Positions 36,803-46,157 of a stretch of 64,000 bases of DNA are shown piece by piece. The notes beneath the pieces were generated by a model. It saw only the letters and a program-made list of their open reading frames with translations. It was not told where the DNA came from and searched no databases. Source of the DNA: Roseburia zhanii (GTDB taxonomy: Bacteria; Bacillota; Clostridia; Lachnospirales; Lachnospiraceae); the NCBI RefSeq assembly GCF_014287635.1, contig NZ_JACOPH010000001.1, forward strand, positions 62,001 to 126,000, in the 5' to 3' direction. Made by a program: the position numbers and the translations under genes. Every line of letters starts with the position of its first letter. Positions within the stretch are counted from its first letter, which is position 1.

Positions 36803-37828
36803 ATGAAGAGAAGATTATTAGCAGGTATGTGTATAGGGGCTATGCTTCTTGGGTTATCTGGGTGCAATATACAAACGGAAGAGAACGAACCGCAGATCGT
36901 TCGTGGAGAAGCTCCGGAATTCGAGGATGGGCTGATCCAGATCGGACTGATCCAGACAGGAAAAGAGTCCGACTGGCGGGATGCGAATACAGAAGATTAT
37001 CTGAATACATTTGTGGAAGAACGGGGATACAATCTGATCTATGTGGATGGCAACTCAAGTCCGGACAGACAGATTAAGGCAATGTATGATCTGATCCAGC
37101 AGAAAGTCGATTACATTATTGTACAGCCGATCGTAGAAACCGGATGGGACGATGCCATTGAAAAAGCGAATCAGTCAGGGATACCGGTCATTGTAGCAGA
37201 CCGGCAGATTAAAGTAGATGAGAGTAAATACGTCACATGGATCGGTTCGGATTTCCATGAAGAAGGAAAAAAGGCAATTAAATGGCTGGAAAATTATCTT
37301 ACTGAAAATGGCAGGAGTAAGGATCCTCTCAATATCGTCGTATTAGAAGGTACAGAAGGTGCGACAGCTGCAATCGGCAGGGCAGAAGGAATCGCAGAAG
37401 GGATTGCTGCCCATGATAACTGGAAAGTTGTTGCCAGTGAATGTGCGAACTTTACACAGGGCGAAGGACAGAGCGTCATGGAGGAAATCTTAGGGAAAAC
37501 AGATGCAGACAAGATCGATGTGATCATTTCAGAAAATGATAATATGATCTTTGGAGCCATGAAAGCGTTAGAACAGGCAGGTGCGTCTTATGGACCAAAC
37601 GGCAGGATCATCATGATCTCTTTTGATGCATTAGGAGAAGCATTTCAGAAGATGATGGCTGGAAAGTTACATGCATCGATCGAATGTAACCCATTACTGG
37701 CAGGTAATGTAGAACAGGTGATCATGGATTTAGAGGCAGGTATTGCTGTTGATAAAAAGTACTATACCAGGGAAAGTGTCTATGATTATACCAATGCAGC
37801 ACAATATATTGATGAGAGAGTATACTAG
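36803..37828 (+). CDS. Sugar-binding lipoprotein, YtfQ/periplasmic-binding type
   Basis: A 341-residue lipoprotein; ATG at 36803 with GGAAGGAATCAGG upstream. Lipobox LGLSGC at residues about 16-21 gives the acylated Cys. The mature part is a type I periplasmic-binding fold: IQIGLIQTGKESDWRDANT, IIVQPIVETGWDDAI, GIPVIVADRQI and NFTQGEGQSVMEEIL, like the galactofuranose-binding YtfQ. It would capture a sugar at the cell surface. No ABC permease or ATPase adjoins it; instead a membrane GGDEF protein follows after 15 bp, so it may sense rather than import. Confidence 0.88.
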   Translation: MKRRLLAGMCIGAMLLGLSGCNIQTEENEPQIVRGEAPEFEDGLIQIGLIQTGKESDWRDANTEDYLNTFVEERGYNLIYVDGNSSPDRQIKAMYDLIQQKVDYIIVQPIVETGWDDAIEKANQSGIPVIVADRQIKVDESKYVTWIGSDFHEEGKKAIKWLENYLTENGRSKDPLNIVVLEGTEGATAAIGRAEGIAEGIAAHDNWKVVASECANFTQGEGQSVMEEILGKTDADKIDVIISENDNMIFGAMKALEQAGASYGPNGRIIMISFDALGEAFQKMMAGKLHASIECNPLLAGNVEQVIMDLEAGIAVDKKYYTRESVYDYTNAAQYIDERVY

Positions 37829-37843
37829 ATAGAGGACAGGGCA

Positions 37844-39142
37844 TTGCAGAATAATAATGAACAGAAACTGAAACGACCACTGAAAAATAAAATAATCCTA
37901 TCCGTTTTATTTATTGTATTTGCAATAGATATTTTTTGTATTACCTTTAATTATACAAGGTTTGTAACATTGAATAATACATATACATCAGAACTGGCAA
38001 AAACGGTTATCAATACCTGTACCCTGACGATCGATGGTGATAGGGTAGAAGATTATTTAGAAACAAGAAAACGGGATACCAATTATTATGAAATCTGGAA
38101 CAAGCTGATTGATTACCGGAATACGAACAAAGATATTATGAAGTTGAGTGTCGTTAGTTTTAAGGAAAACGGCTGTTACTACATATTCGATACAGATTTG
38201 TCAGATGATGGTGCATTTTTAGGTGATCTGCGTGCCTATGATACAAAGCAGGAATCCGTAAAAGATGCATTGATGAATTTTACAATGGATAAATCTTTAG
38301 AATATGGTACACATACAGATATCTATGTGCCGATCAAATCATCATATAATATCCCGGTTGCATATGTGGTGGCAGGAATTTCGCTGGACAGCATTAAAAA
38401 AGAGCAGGAACAATATCTGGTCTGGCTTGTAATGATCGTAACAGGTGTAGTGTTGATCTTTGGTATTCTGTTAATCTCGTATATGAACAGAAGCATTATT
38501 GCACCAATCAACCGAATGACCTCAGCCGCAGTCGGTTATGCGAAAAATCTAAAAGAAGACAGCCAGACATCGCCGTTGCAGCAGTTGAGCATAGAAACCG
38601 GAGATGAATTAGAGCGTTTATGTGAGTCTTTAAAGACGATGGAAAATGATATTTTAATATCATCGGTGAATCTGGTCAATGCGACATGGAACAGTAACCA
38701 TGACAGCATGACACAGTTGTATAATAAGCGTTATTACTGGGAACTTCTTCCACAGTTAGAGAGCGAGAAGAACATCGGTGTCATCTATATGGATATCGAT
38801 AACTTAAAACTGATGAATGACCGCTGTGGACATGACCAGGGTGATGAAGTGATCATGAATGCGGCAGATCTGATCCATGCTTATGAGATCGCAGGTGCAG
38901 AGTGCTGCCGTGTCGGTGGGGATGAATTTGTCATGATCTTAAAAGATACGACACCGGAAGAAGTAGAGGATCTTGTAGTACGTCTGCGGGAAGATAAGAA
39001 TAATGTATTGTCAAATTTACCAAAAGAATTTGTCTGCAGACTGGCAGTTGGTGGAGCGTTCCGTCAGGAAAATGAATCCATCGGTGTAACAATCAAGAAT
39101 GCAGAACAGGAAATGTACAAAAATAAACATGCAAAGAGATAA
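37844..39142 (+). CDS. Membrane GGDEF-domain diguanylate cyclase
   Basis: A 432-residue protein starting at a TTG (37844) with AGAGGACAGGG upstream. Topology: helix at about 15-38, an outer sensing domain (about 40-190), a second helix (about 192-212, VWLVMIVTGVVLIFGILLIS), a HAMP linker (about 213-270), then a GGDEF domain (about 285-430). The catalytic signature RVGGDEFVMIL is intact, and DIDNLKLMND supplies the metal Asp. It should make cyclic di-GMP in response to an outside signal. It lies between a sugar-binding lipoprotein and a beta-galactosidase in one operon, suggesting control by that sugar. Confidence 0.9.
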   Translation: MQNNNEQKLKRPLKNKIILSVLFIVFAIDIFCITFNYTRFVTLNNTYTSELAKTVINTCTLTIDGDRVEDYLETRKRDTNYYEIWNKLIDYRNTNKDIMKLSVVSFKENGCYYIFDTDLSDDGAFLGDLRAYDTKQESVKDALMNFTMDKSLEYGTHTDIYVPIKSSYNIPVAYVVAGISLDSIKKEQEQYLVWLVMIVTGVVLIFGILLISYMNRSIIAPINRMTSAAVGYAKNLKEDSQTSPLQQLSIETGDELERLCESLKTMENDILISSVNLVNATWNSNHDSMTQLYNKRYYWELLPQLESEKNIGVIYMDIDNLKLMNDRCGHDQGDEVIMNAADLIHAYEIAGAECCRVGGDEFVMILKDTTPEEVEDLVVRLREDKNNVLSNLPKEFVCRLAVGGAFRQENESIGVTIKNAEQEMYKNKHAKR

Positions 39143-39157
39143 AGGGGAGAAATTGCG

Positions 39158-41179
39158 ATGTTACCATACGACAAATTAAAGAAGATCGCATATGGCGGTG
39201 ATTACAATCCGGAACAGTGGGATGAGGCAACGTGGGAAGAAGATATGCGTCTGTTTAAACTCGCTGGAATTGATATCCTGACACTGAACGTATTTTCCTG
39301 GGCAGCGATCCAGCCGTCCGAAGATACTTATGATTTTGACAGACTTGACCGTATCATGGAATTAGTGCGTAAAAATGGTATGAAAGTATGCATGGCAACC
39401 TCGACAGGAGCACATCCGGCATGGATGGCAAAGCGGCATCCGGATATCCTTCGTGTAGATTTTGAAGGACGGAAACGTAAATTTGGCGGCAGACATAATT
39501 CCTGTCCGAACAGCCCGACTTACCGGACATATGCCCCTCGTTTAGCAGAAAAATTAGCAGAGAGATACAAAGAATATGACAATATCGTTGTATGGCATAT
39601 TGCAAATGAGTTTGGCGGGGAATGTTATTGTGAGAATTGCGAAAAGGCATTTCGTGGATGGCTGAAAGAGAAATATCAGACGATTGATAAATTGAATCAG
39701 GTGTGGGATACAGCATTCTGGGGACATACTTTTTATGACTGGGACGAAGTGGTAGTACCGAATGCACTGAGTGAACATTTTGCAGAAGATTTTACGATGT
39801 TTCAGGGAATTTCGCTGGACTATAGAAGATTTAATTCAGATTCCATTTTAGACTGTTACCGTCTGGAATATGATGCGATCAAACGTGTACAGCCGGAAGC
39901 ATCCATTACGACGAATTTAATGGGATTTTTTAAAGGGCTTGATTATCAGAAATGGGCAAAATATATGGATTTTATCTCATGGGATAATTACCCGCAGATC
40001 GATGATTCTTATGCAAGGATCGCAATGTCGCATGATCTGATGCGTGGTATTTCACATGGAGAACCGTTTGCACTTATGGAGCAGACACCGAGTGTTACAA
40101 ACTGGCATCAGTACAATGCCCTGAAACGTCCGGGTGTGATGCGGCTTTGGAGTTATCAGGCGGTGGCACATGGAGCAGATACGGTTATGTTTTTCCAGAT
40201 GCGGCGCAGTATCGGTGCCTGTGAAAAATATCATGGTGCAGTCATCGATCATGTTGGCAATGAGAATACCAGAGTATTCCGGGAAATTTCTGCTTTAGGA
40301 GAGGAATTAGAAAAATTAGGCAGCAGGACATTAGGTGCAAGGACAAAGACAAAGATAGCCCTGATGATGACATGGGATAACTGGTGGGCATTAGAATATT
40401 CCGCAGGTCCGAGTCGTGATCTAAAATATATCACAGAATTTACAAGGTATTATGAAGCATTGCGCAATATGAATTATGATGTGGATATCATTGCCCCACA
40501 GGACGATTTTAGTGGATATGAGGTGGTGATCGCACCGCTTCTGTATATGGTAAGAGAAGGCGAAGATGAAAATATCCGCCAGTTTGTAAAACGTGGTGGA
40601 ACATTTGTTACAAGCTTTTTTAGTGGGATCGTGCAGGAAAATGATCTTGTCATTACCGGAGGATATCCGGGAAAACTGCGTGACATCTTAGGCATCTGGG
40701 TAGAAGAACAGGATGCACTGCCACGCAATGCGAAGAACAGCTTTATCTATAAGGGAAAAGAATATCCGGCATTTTTACTCTGTGACCTGTTGCATTTAGA
40801 AGGAGCCAGGCAGATCGACGCATCCGGTTATGGAAGTGATTTTTATCAGGGATCACCGGTGATCACAGAACATAAATTAGGAGATGGCAAGGCATATTAT
40901 GTTGCAACAGCAACCGATGAGGCATTTTATAGGGTATTCCTAAAAGAATTATGCGATGTAAAAGGAATCCTGCCTGTCATGGATATACCAGAAGGCGTGG
41001 AAGCAGCAAGCAGGGAAAATGAAAAAGAGAGATTTATTTTCTTATTAAATCATACCAATGAAACAAAAACCGTTGATCTTCCATGGAAAGGAACAGAGAT
41101 CATCAGTGAACAGCCCGCAGAAAAGCAGCTTGTATTAGATGCACACGATGTAAAGATTGTTGCAGTATCTAAAAGCTAG
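39158..41179 (+). CDS. GH42 beta-galactosidase
   Basis: A 673-residue cytoplasmic glycoside hydrolase; ATG at 39158, AAAGGGGAG upstream. The TIM-barrel domain runs from about 1 to 385. The acid/base Glu is in VWHIANEFGGEC and the nucleophile Glu in PFALMEQTPS. A zinc-type Cys cluster (GGECYCENCEKAF) follows the first active-site motif, as in many GH42 enzymes. The trimerization domain (about 390-600) and a C-terminal beta domain follow. It releases galactose from short galacto-oligosaccharides, fitting the galactokinase gene nearby. Its last four bases overlap the convergent araC-type gene. Confidence 0.95.
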   Translation: MLPYDKLKKIAYGGDYNPEQWDEATWEEDMRLFKLAGIDILTLNVFSWAAIQPSEDTYDFDRLDRIMELVRKNGMKVCMATSTGAHPAWMAKRHPDILRVDFEGRKRKFGGRHNSCPNSPTYRTYAPRLAEKLAERYKEYDNIVVWHIANEFGGECYCENCEKAFRGWLKEKYQTIDKLNQVWDTAFWGHTFYDWDEVVVPNALSEHFAEDFTMFQGISLDYRRFNSDSILDCYRLEYDAIKRVQPEASITTNLMGFFKGLDYQKWAKYMDFISWDNYPQIDDSYARIAMSHDLMRGISHGEPFALMEQTPSVTNWHQYNALKRPGVMRLWSYQAVAHGADTVMFFQMRRSIGACEKYHGAVIDHVGNENTRVFREISALGEELEKLGSRTLGARTKTKIALMMTWDNWWALEYSAGPSRDLKYITEFTRYYEALRNMNYDVDIIAPQDDFSGYEVVIAPLLYMVREGEDENIRQFVKRGGTFVTSFFSGIVQENDLVITGGYPGKLRDILGIWVEEQDALPRNAKNSFIYKGKEYPAFLLCDLLHLEGARQIDASGYGSDFYQGSPVITEHKLGDGKAYYVATATDEAFYRVFLKELCDVKGILPVMDIPEGVEAASRENEKERFIFLLNHTNETKTVDLPWKGTEIISEQPAEKQLVLDAHDVKIVAVSKS

Positions 41180-42063
41180 TGTAAGATCTCTTTCCGGAAA
41201 GCACTAGGGGAGCAGCCTTTCAACTGTTTAAATACCCTTGAAAAGTAGTTTGCATCCGAAAAACCGGCTTTTTCAGATACTGCCTGTATCGAATAGCTGT
41301 TATCGGATAAGTAGGGCAGGCTCTTTTCGATGCGGTAAGCAAGGATAAAATCAAATAAAGACTGCCGCATATAGCGTTTGAACATCCGGCAGCATTCGGA
41401 TTTACACAGATGAATATGATCCGCAATATCTTCTAAGGTTAATTTAGAGTCATAGTTGGCTTCAATATAAGTGAGGATATTGCGGATCCTTTCGTATGTA
41501 CGCTGGTCAGCCATGGAAAGAGCCGTTTCTGTATCCGCATGAAGATAAAGCAGTTTCCAGAAAGCTAACAGGTGTTCAAGTACTTCAAATTCCCATGCGG
41601 TATCTTCACTTTCATAGGCATCGATCAGAGAATTCAGACGGATGAGAGCCTGCGTATGCCAAGGTTTGCTGCCGTCAAAATGCAGGCAGGGAAACGCATA
41701 ATTCTGTAAGATCGGTTTCATATAAGTATGATAGAGAATACTGCTCTCTGAACCGTAAAGCAGTTTTGCATCAAATGTGATCGAGGTATATTCGCAGTCA
41801 GAGTGTTCATACATCGAACCGGAGTGTAAGGTGGCTGTATTTCCAAATAGGGCATCCCCTTTTTTTAAGTGCAGATGACAGTTATTGACATGGTAGAGCA
41901 TTTCACCGGAAGTTACCACGGTGATCTCGATTTCCGGATGCCAGTGCCAGAAAAAAGAATCCGATTCATAAGCGGTGATCCGTTCCTTGCTGATCAATAA
42001 TGGAAAGTCATAGGAACCATGAAATTTTTGTTCTTTTAAGTGTTCGTCTGTTTGAATCTGCAT
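41176..42063 (-). CDS. AraC-family transcriptional regulator
   Basis: A 295-residue protein. The N-terminal cupin-like sensor (about 20-150) contains SFFWHWHPEIEITVV and KKGDALFGNTATLHS. The C-terminal 100 residues hold two helix-turn-helices: LEDIADHIHLCKSECCRMFK and IQAVSEKAGFSDANYFSRVFK. It probably senses a sugar and controls the flanking GH42 and galactokinase genes. It is divergent from the galactokinase gene and convergent with the GH42 gene. Confidence 0.92.
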   Translation of the reverse strand: MQIQTDEHLKEQKFHGSYDFPLLISKERITAYESDSFFWHWHPEIEITVVTSGEMLYHVNNCHLHLKKGDALFGNTATLHSGSMYEHSDCEYTSITFDAKLLYGSESSILYHTYMKPILQNYAFPCLHFDGSKPWHTQALIRLNSLIDAYESEDTAWEFEVLEHLLAFWKLLYLHADTETALSMADQRTYERIRNILTYIEANYDSKLTLEDIADHIHLCKSECCRMFKRYMRQSLFDFILAYRIEKSLPYLSDNSYSIQAVSEKAGFSDANYFSRVFKQLKGCSPSAFRKEILH

Positions 42064-42206
42064 AATATCCTCCCTCGCCTATTATAACGAACCTGACCGA
42101 AAACCGCAAGATAATGCTAATTCTTCCTTATTTATTTATGGTACAAAAAAACAAGCCGATGTAGAATAAAACATAGCAAATGAAACGAACAGAAAGGAGA
42201 ATGGGT

Positions 42207-43451
42207 ATGTCAAATATGCCGGCAAAAGAAGTATTAGAGCGAGTATATGGTGAAAGCGTAAAGAGTGGGGAAAGATTTGCACACATCGCAAAATGTTTTG
42301 CAGAAAATTTTTCAGATGCAGAGGTGGAGTTTTTTACATCACCGGGAAGAACGGAAGTCGTAGGTAATCATACAGACCACAACGGTGGTAAGATCGTGGC
42401 TGCAAGTATCAGTTTAGATACGATCGGAGCAGCAGCAGCGAATGGAACAGGAACGATCCGTATTTTAAGTGAAGGCTATGATAAAATTGAAGTAGAGATT
42501 GCAAAGGCATCTTCTGTAGAGAAAAAATCAGGAACAAAAGCACTGATCGCAGGAATGGTAGAGGCAATCGGCAAATTTGGCTATAAAGTAGAAGGTTTTG
42601 ACGCATACATGACAACAGAAGTCATTGCAGCAGCAGGTGTAAGTTCTTCTGCATCATTTGAAATGATGTTCTGTGTGATCGTTAATTCTTTATTTAATGA
42701 CAATCAGATCGGAATCGGAGATTGTGCAAGGATCGGACAGTATGCAGAAAATAATTTCTGGATGAAATCTTCGGGACTGATGGACCAGATGGCATGTGCA
42801 GCAGGCGGTGCGATCCTGTTAGATTTTGCGAACGATATCAAATATGAAAAGATCGAGGCATCTTTTGATAAATTAGGCTATGACATGGTTATTGTCAATA
42901 CCGGAAAAGGACATGGCGATTTAAGTGATGAGTATTCCGCAGTTCCAAGAGAGATGTTCGATGTTGCAAAAGCATTAGGCGTAAAAAGACTTTGCGAAAG
43001 TTCTTTAGATACATTCTTAAAGGACCTTCCAAGAATCGAAAAAGAATTAAACAATGACCGTGCGATCCTGCGTGCACTTCATTTCTATGAGGAGAACCGC
43101 AGAGTAGAAGCTACAGCAGAAGCATTAAAAAAAGGCGATGCAAAGACGGTTCTTCAGATGGTGACAGCGTCCGGTAATTCTTCATGGAAATGGTTACAGA
43201 ACTGTATGTCTAAGTCTAATGAAAAGGATCAGAAAGTTGCACTGACCTTAGCACTTACAGAATTGTATTTAGGCAAATTAGGCGATGGCTGCTGTCGTGT
43301 ACATGGCGGTGGTTTTGCAGGTGTTATCCTTGCAGTCGTACCAAAGGCAAAGACACAGGATTATGTGGATTATATTGCGACTTATGTTGGCAGAGAAAAC
43401 GTATATCCGATGCAGATCCGCCAGACAGGTGCAGTCAGCCTTGGAAAATAA
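42207..43451 (+). CDS. galK: Galactokinase (GHMP kinase)
   Basis: A 414-residue protein; the ATG at 42207 is chosen because AGAAAGGAG lies about eight bases before it, although three other in-frame ATGs (42180, 42201, 42216) exist. Motif 1 reads SPGRTEVVGNHTDHNGG and motif 2 AAGVSSSASFE; motif 3 is in GGGFAGVILAV. It phosphorylates galactose at C1 with ATP, the first Leloir step. Motif 1 has Asn where most galactokinases have Glu (GEHTDY), so a related sugar is possible. Divergent from the AraC-type regulator. Confidence 0.88.
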   Translation: MSNMPAKEVLERVYGESVKSGERFAHIAKCFAENFSDAEVEFFTSPGRTEVVGNHTDHNGGKIVAASISLDTIGAAAANGTGTIRILSEGYDKIEVEIAKASSVEKKSGTKALIAGMVEAIGKFGYKVEGFDAYMTTEVIAAAGVSSSASFEMMFCVIVNSLFNDNQIGIGDCARIGQYAENNFWMKSSGLMDQMACAAGGAILLDFANDIKYEKIEASFDKLGYDMVIVNTGKGHGDLSDEYSAVPREMFDVAKALGVKRLCESSLDTFLKDLPRIEKELNNDRAILRALHFYEENRRVEATAEALKKGDAKTVLQMVTASGNSSWKWLQNCMSKSNEKDQKVALTLALTELYLGKLGDGCCRVHGGGFAGVILAVVPKAKTQDYVDYIATYVGRENVYPMQIRQTGAVSLGK

Positions 43452-43526
43452 GAGATTATTTACATATCAGGATATGTAAAACTGAAATCTTAGTCGACGG
43501 TCTGCAATAAATAATGATACATTCTA

Positions 43527-43712
43527 TTGTCTAGAAGCAAAAAAGCAATATACGCCGTTATTGTTAGCAGAAGTTACATTAGAAACAAAAAATTGACAGT
43601 GACGTTGAAAAATCTGAAAAAGAGAAAAACCTATTATATAAAAGTTCGAGGATATCAAACCATTGATGGTAAGGTATATTATTCAAAGTATAGTAAAGTA
43701 AAGCGGATTTAA
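43527..43712 (+). pseudogene. Remnant of an Fn3-like C-terminal tail
   Basis: The frame reads LTVTLKNLKKRKTYYIKV, then RGYQTIDGKVYYSKYSKVKR and a stop. It matches the end of the Fn3-like tail of the GH43 protein at 27137 (KTYYVRVRAYKT, YYGKYSSVKKVR). No signal peptide, ribosome site or upstream domain is present, and neighbouring frames carry stops. It is therefore the leftover C terminus of a former secreted protein. The 400 bp between galK and the TauE gene hold nothing else. Confidence 0.7.
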
Positions 43713-43852
43713 AGCGTCCTCAAAGAGAGTATAGAACGGATCTGTTTTTAGATCACATCCATAGAATATGTATTTCCTTTCGTTTCTCCTTGAAATCCAT
43801 CTCCATGCTGTACTATAATAAGCGTTATGGATCACAGCAAGGAGGAATCAAT

Positions 43853-44632
43853 ATGGAATTACTATTTCAGGTCAGCATATGTTTTTTTGCTGGTATGGGA
43901 GCAGGTCTTGGTACCGGATTTGCGGGAATGAGTGCAGCAGCCGTAATTACGCCGATGCTCGTTACCTTTCTGGGAATGGAGCCATATGCAGCGGTAGGAA
44001 TTGCTCTTGCGTCCGATGTACTGGCAAGTGCCATATCAGCCTATACCTATGGAAAGAATAAGAATCTGGATGTTAAGAACGGCATTGTGATGATGGTGAG
44101 CGTTCTGGTATTTACAGTTGTCGGAAGTTATATTTCTAGTCTGGTGCCGGCACGTACCATGGGTGGATTTTCTGTATGTATGACATTTTTATTAGGAATC
44201 AAATTTATTGTACGTCCGGTAATGACCACAAAACAGGCAATGCAGCAGGTTTCGGCACAGAAACGGTTGATACAGTCCATTCTCTGTGGTATTTTGATCG
44301 GATTCATCTGTGGATTCGTTGGTGCAGGTGGTGGAATGATGATGCTTTTGATCTTAACGAGTGTGCTGGGTTATGAATTAAAGACTGCGGTAGGGACAAG
44401 TGTCTTTATTATGACATTTACTGCATTCACAGGTTCTGTATCTCATTTTGCGATCGGTGGTGCACCGGATATGCTGATCCTGTTCTTGTGCGTAATGTTT
44501 ACACTGTTGTGGGCAAGGATTGCAGCAGTCTTTGCGAATAAGGCAGCACCGGAAGTATTAAACCGGGCAACCGGAATTGTATTAGTGGTATTAGGTGCAG
44601 CAATCATGGTATTTACATATATCATAAAATAA
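43853..44632 (+). CDS. TauE/SafE family anion exporter/permease
   Basis: A 259-residue membrane protein starting at the ATG at 43853 behind AAGGAGG. It has about seven to eight hydrophobic helices in two related halves, each with a glycine-rich motif: GAGLGTGFAGMSAAAVITPML and FICGFVGAGGGMMMLLIL. The family moves sulfite, sulfonates or other small anions; the substrate here is unknown. It has its own terminator at 44657. Confidence 0.9.
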   Translation: MELLFQVSICFFAGMGAGLGTGFAGMSAAAVITPMLVTFLGMEPYAAVGIALASDVLASAISAYTYGKNKNLDVKNGIVMMVSVLVFTVVGSYISSLVPARTMGGFSVCMTFLLGIKFIVRPVMTTKQAMQQVSAQKRLIQSILCGILIGFICGFVGAGGGMMMLLILTSVLGYELKTAVGTSVFIMTFTAFTGSVSHFAIGGAPDMLILFLCVMFTLLWARIAAVFANKAAPEVLNRATGIVLVVLGAAIMVFTYIIK

Positions 44633-44656
44633 ATATGTGCGTGGGTGAGTCAAAAA

Positions 44657-44709
44657 GGTCAGAACTCCTATTCCTGCTTGCAGGATAAGAGATCTGACCG
44701 TTCTGTTTT
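44657..44709 (+). terminator. Terminator after the TauE/SafE gene
   Basis: Outer arms GGTCAGA (44657-44663) and TCTGACC (44693-44699), inner arms CCTGC/GCAGG, then TTCTGTTTTT. Confidence 0.75.
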
Positions 44710-44714
44710 TGATA

Positions 44715-45110
44715 TCATATTACAGATTGATAAAACGGTCTGCCTGCGCCTACAAAACCCTCATAATCCGGCAGGATATTTTCGTTGATGTATTTGACAA
44801 TGGAATCTGTACGCTGCTGCATACCCACTTCCAACCGATAAATACAACAAAAGCAAATACTAAAATACTGATCAGAAGCAAGATGATCAGCATAGTCGGA
44901 TTTAAAATTTTGAAAATTGTTTTTGGATTCGTCTGTGGTCAGAAGTGTTTCATATGCACTGCATGTGTCAGATATTGTTTTTTTCAAGGATGCTGCCTCA
45001 TCCTCTAACGTCTGTTGGGCAGTTTCGTCTGTTTCAACAATATGTGCAAATGCAACACGGCGTAATGTCTGGTAGGCAACTGCAACATCATCATATAAAG
45101 TTCCTCCCCT
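44715..45110 (-). pseudogene. Remnant of a methyl-accepting chemotaxis protein sensor domain
   Basis: The minus frame encodes TLYDDVAVAYQTLRRVAFAH, then ETAQQTLEDEAASLKKTISDT and so on: this resembles the four-helix-bundle ligand domain of chemoreceptors. After about 110 residues it turns into VGMQQRTDSIVKYINENIL and stops at 44715. There is no N-terminal membrane anchor with a ribosome site, and no HAMP or signalling domain. Only a decayed fragment of a chemoreceptor gene is left. The rest of the 600 bp gap to 45247 is empty apart from the terminator at its left end. Confidence 0.5.
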
Positions 45111-45246
45111 TTTTCTTGTATTTTTTTGTTGTATATATGAAGATTCGTGGGTATACTGTAAACAGTAAGAAATTTTGTTATAACGGATTGATTTTGATGT
45201 ATTCAAACAGTTACATATACTATAAGAAGAAAGAAGGGAAATGCCT

Positions 45247-46131
45247 ATGGGCAGAAAGATACTGGATCGTAAAACATCAGAGCGGAATTTAACAGCAATA
45301 GCAGGAATGCTGGTTTTTTCCATGGGAATCAATTTTTTTATCGTACCGGCTGACCTGTATAATGGTGGGCTGATGGGAATCAGTCAGGTTATCCGTACCT
45401 TACTTGTACAGTATGTTCATCTGTTTTCAGGAACTACGGATATTGCAGGTATGATCAACCTCATATTGAATATCCCCTTGTTTTTTTTAGCTTATATGAC
45501 GATCGGGAAAAGTTTTTTTACGAGAACGCTTATATGTGTTGTAAGCCAGACGATATTTTTAAGTATTCTGCCAATTCCTTCAGTACCGGTGGTAGGTGAT
45601 ACGTTAACAGCGGCTATCATCGGAGGAATATTTGGTGGATGTGGAATCGGCATTTCTTTACAAGCCGGAGGTTCGAGCGGAGGTATGGATATTGTCGGAA
45701 TGTATTTTACAAAAAAATACAAAGGATTCAGCGTTGGCAAGGTTTCGCTTCTGGTAAATGCAGTCGTTTATGGAGTCTGTGCAATCCTGTTTGGTGTGCA
45801 GACCGCAGTTTACAGTATCATTTATTCAGCAGTCAGTACGTTGATGTCTGATAAAACACATACACAGAATATCAATACGGAAGTGGTGATCTTTACCAAA
45901 AAAGAGCCGAAAGAGATCTTAGATTATATTGTGAAAGAGTTCAAAAGAGATGCAACATGGTGGGAGGCAAAAGGTGGGTATACAGAGAGCCGGACTTATA
46001 TGGTGATCGCAGTATTATCAAAATATGAGTGTGCACATCTTCGGAAAGATTTAAGAATGATAGATGAAAATGCATTTGTGGTTGCAAAAGACGGCATGAG
46101 TATCAATGGTAAATATGAAAAGCATCTGTAG
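45247..46131 (+). CDS. YitT family membrane protein with DUF2179 domain
   Basis: A 294-residue protein. The ATG at 45247 has AAGAAGGG at a good distance; an ATG six bases earlier is also possible. Five to six membrane helices (about 15-200) contain FFIVPADLYNGGLMGISQVI and SLQAGGSSGGMDIVGMY, the family signatures. The C-terminal DUF2179 domain (about 210-290, NTEVVIFTKKEPKEI and TYMVIAVLSKYE) lies in the cytoplasm. The role of YitT proteins is not settled. The cation transporter gene follows after 26 bp, so the three genes to 47658 may form an operon. Confidence 0.9.
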   Translation: MGRKILDRKTSERNLTAIAGMLVFSMGINFFIVPADLYNGGLMGISQVIRTLLVQYVHLFSGTTDIAGMINLILNIPLFFLAYMTIGKSFFTRTLICVVSQTIFLSILPIPSVPVVGDTLTAAIIGGIFGGCGIGISLQAGGSSGGMDIVGMYFTKKYKGFSVGKVSLLVNAVVYGVCAILFGVQTAVYSIIYSAVSTLMSDKTHTQNINTEVVIFTKKEPKEILDYIVKEFKRDATWWEAKGGYTESRTYMVIAVLSKYECAHLRKDLRMIDENAFVVAKDGMSINGKYEKHL

Positions 46132-46157
46132 AAAGATGCAGTCTGGAGGAGCGCAGA

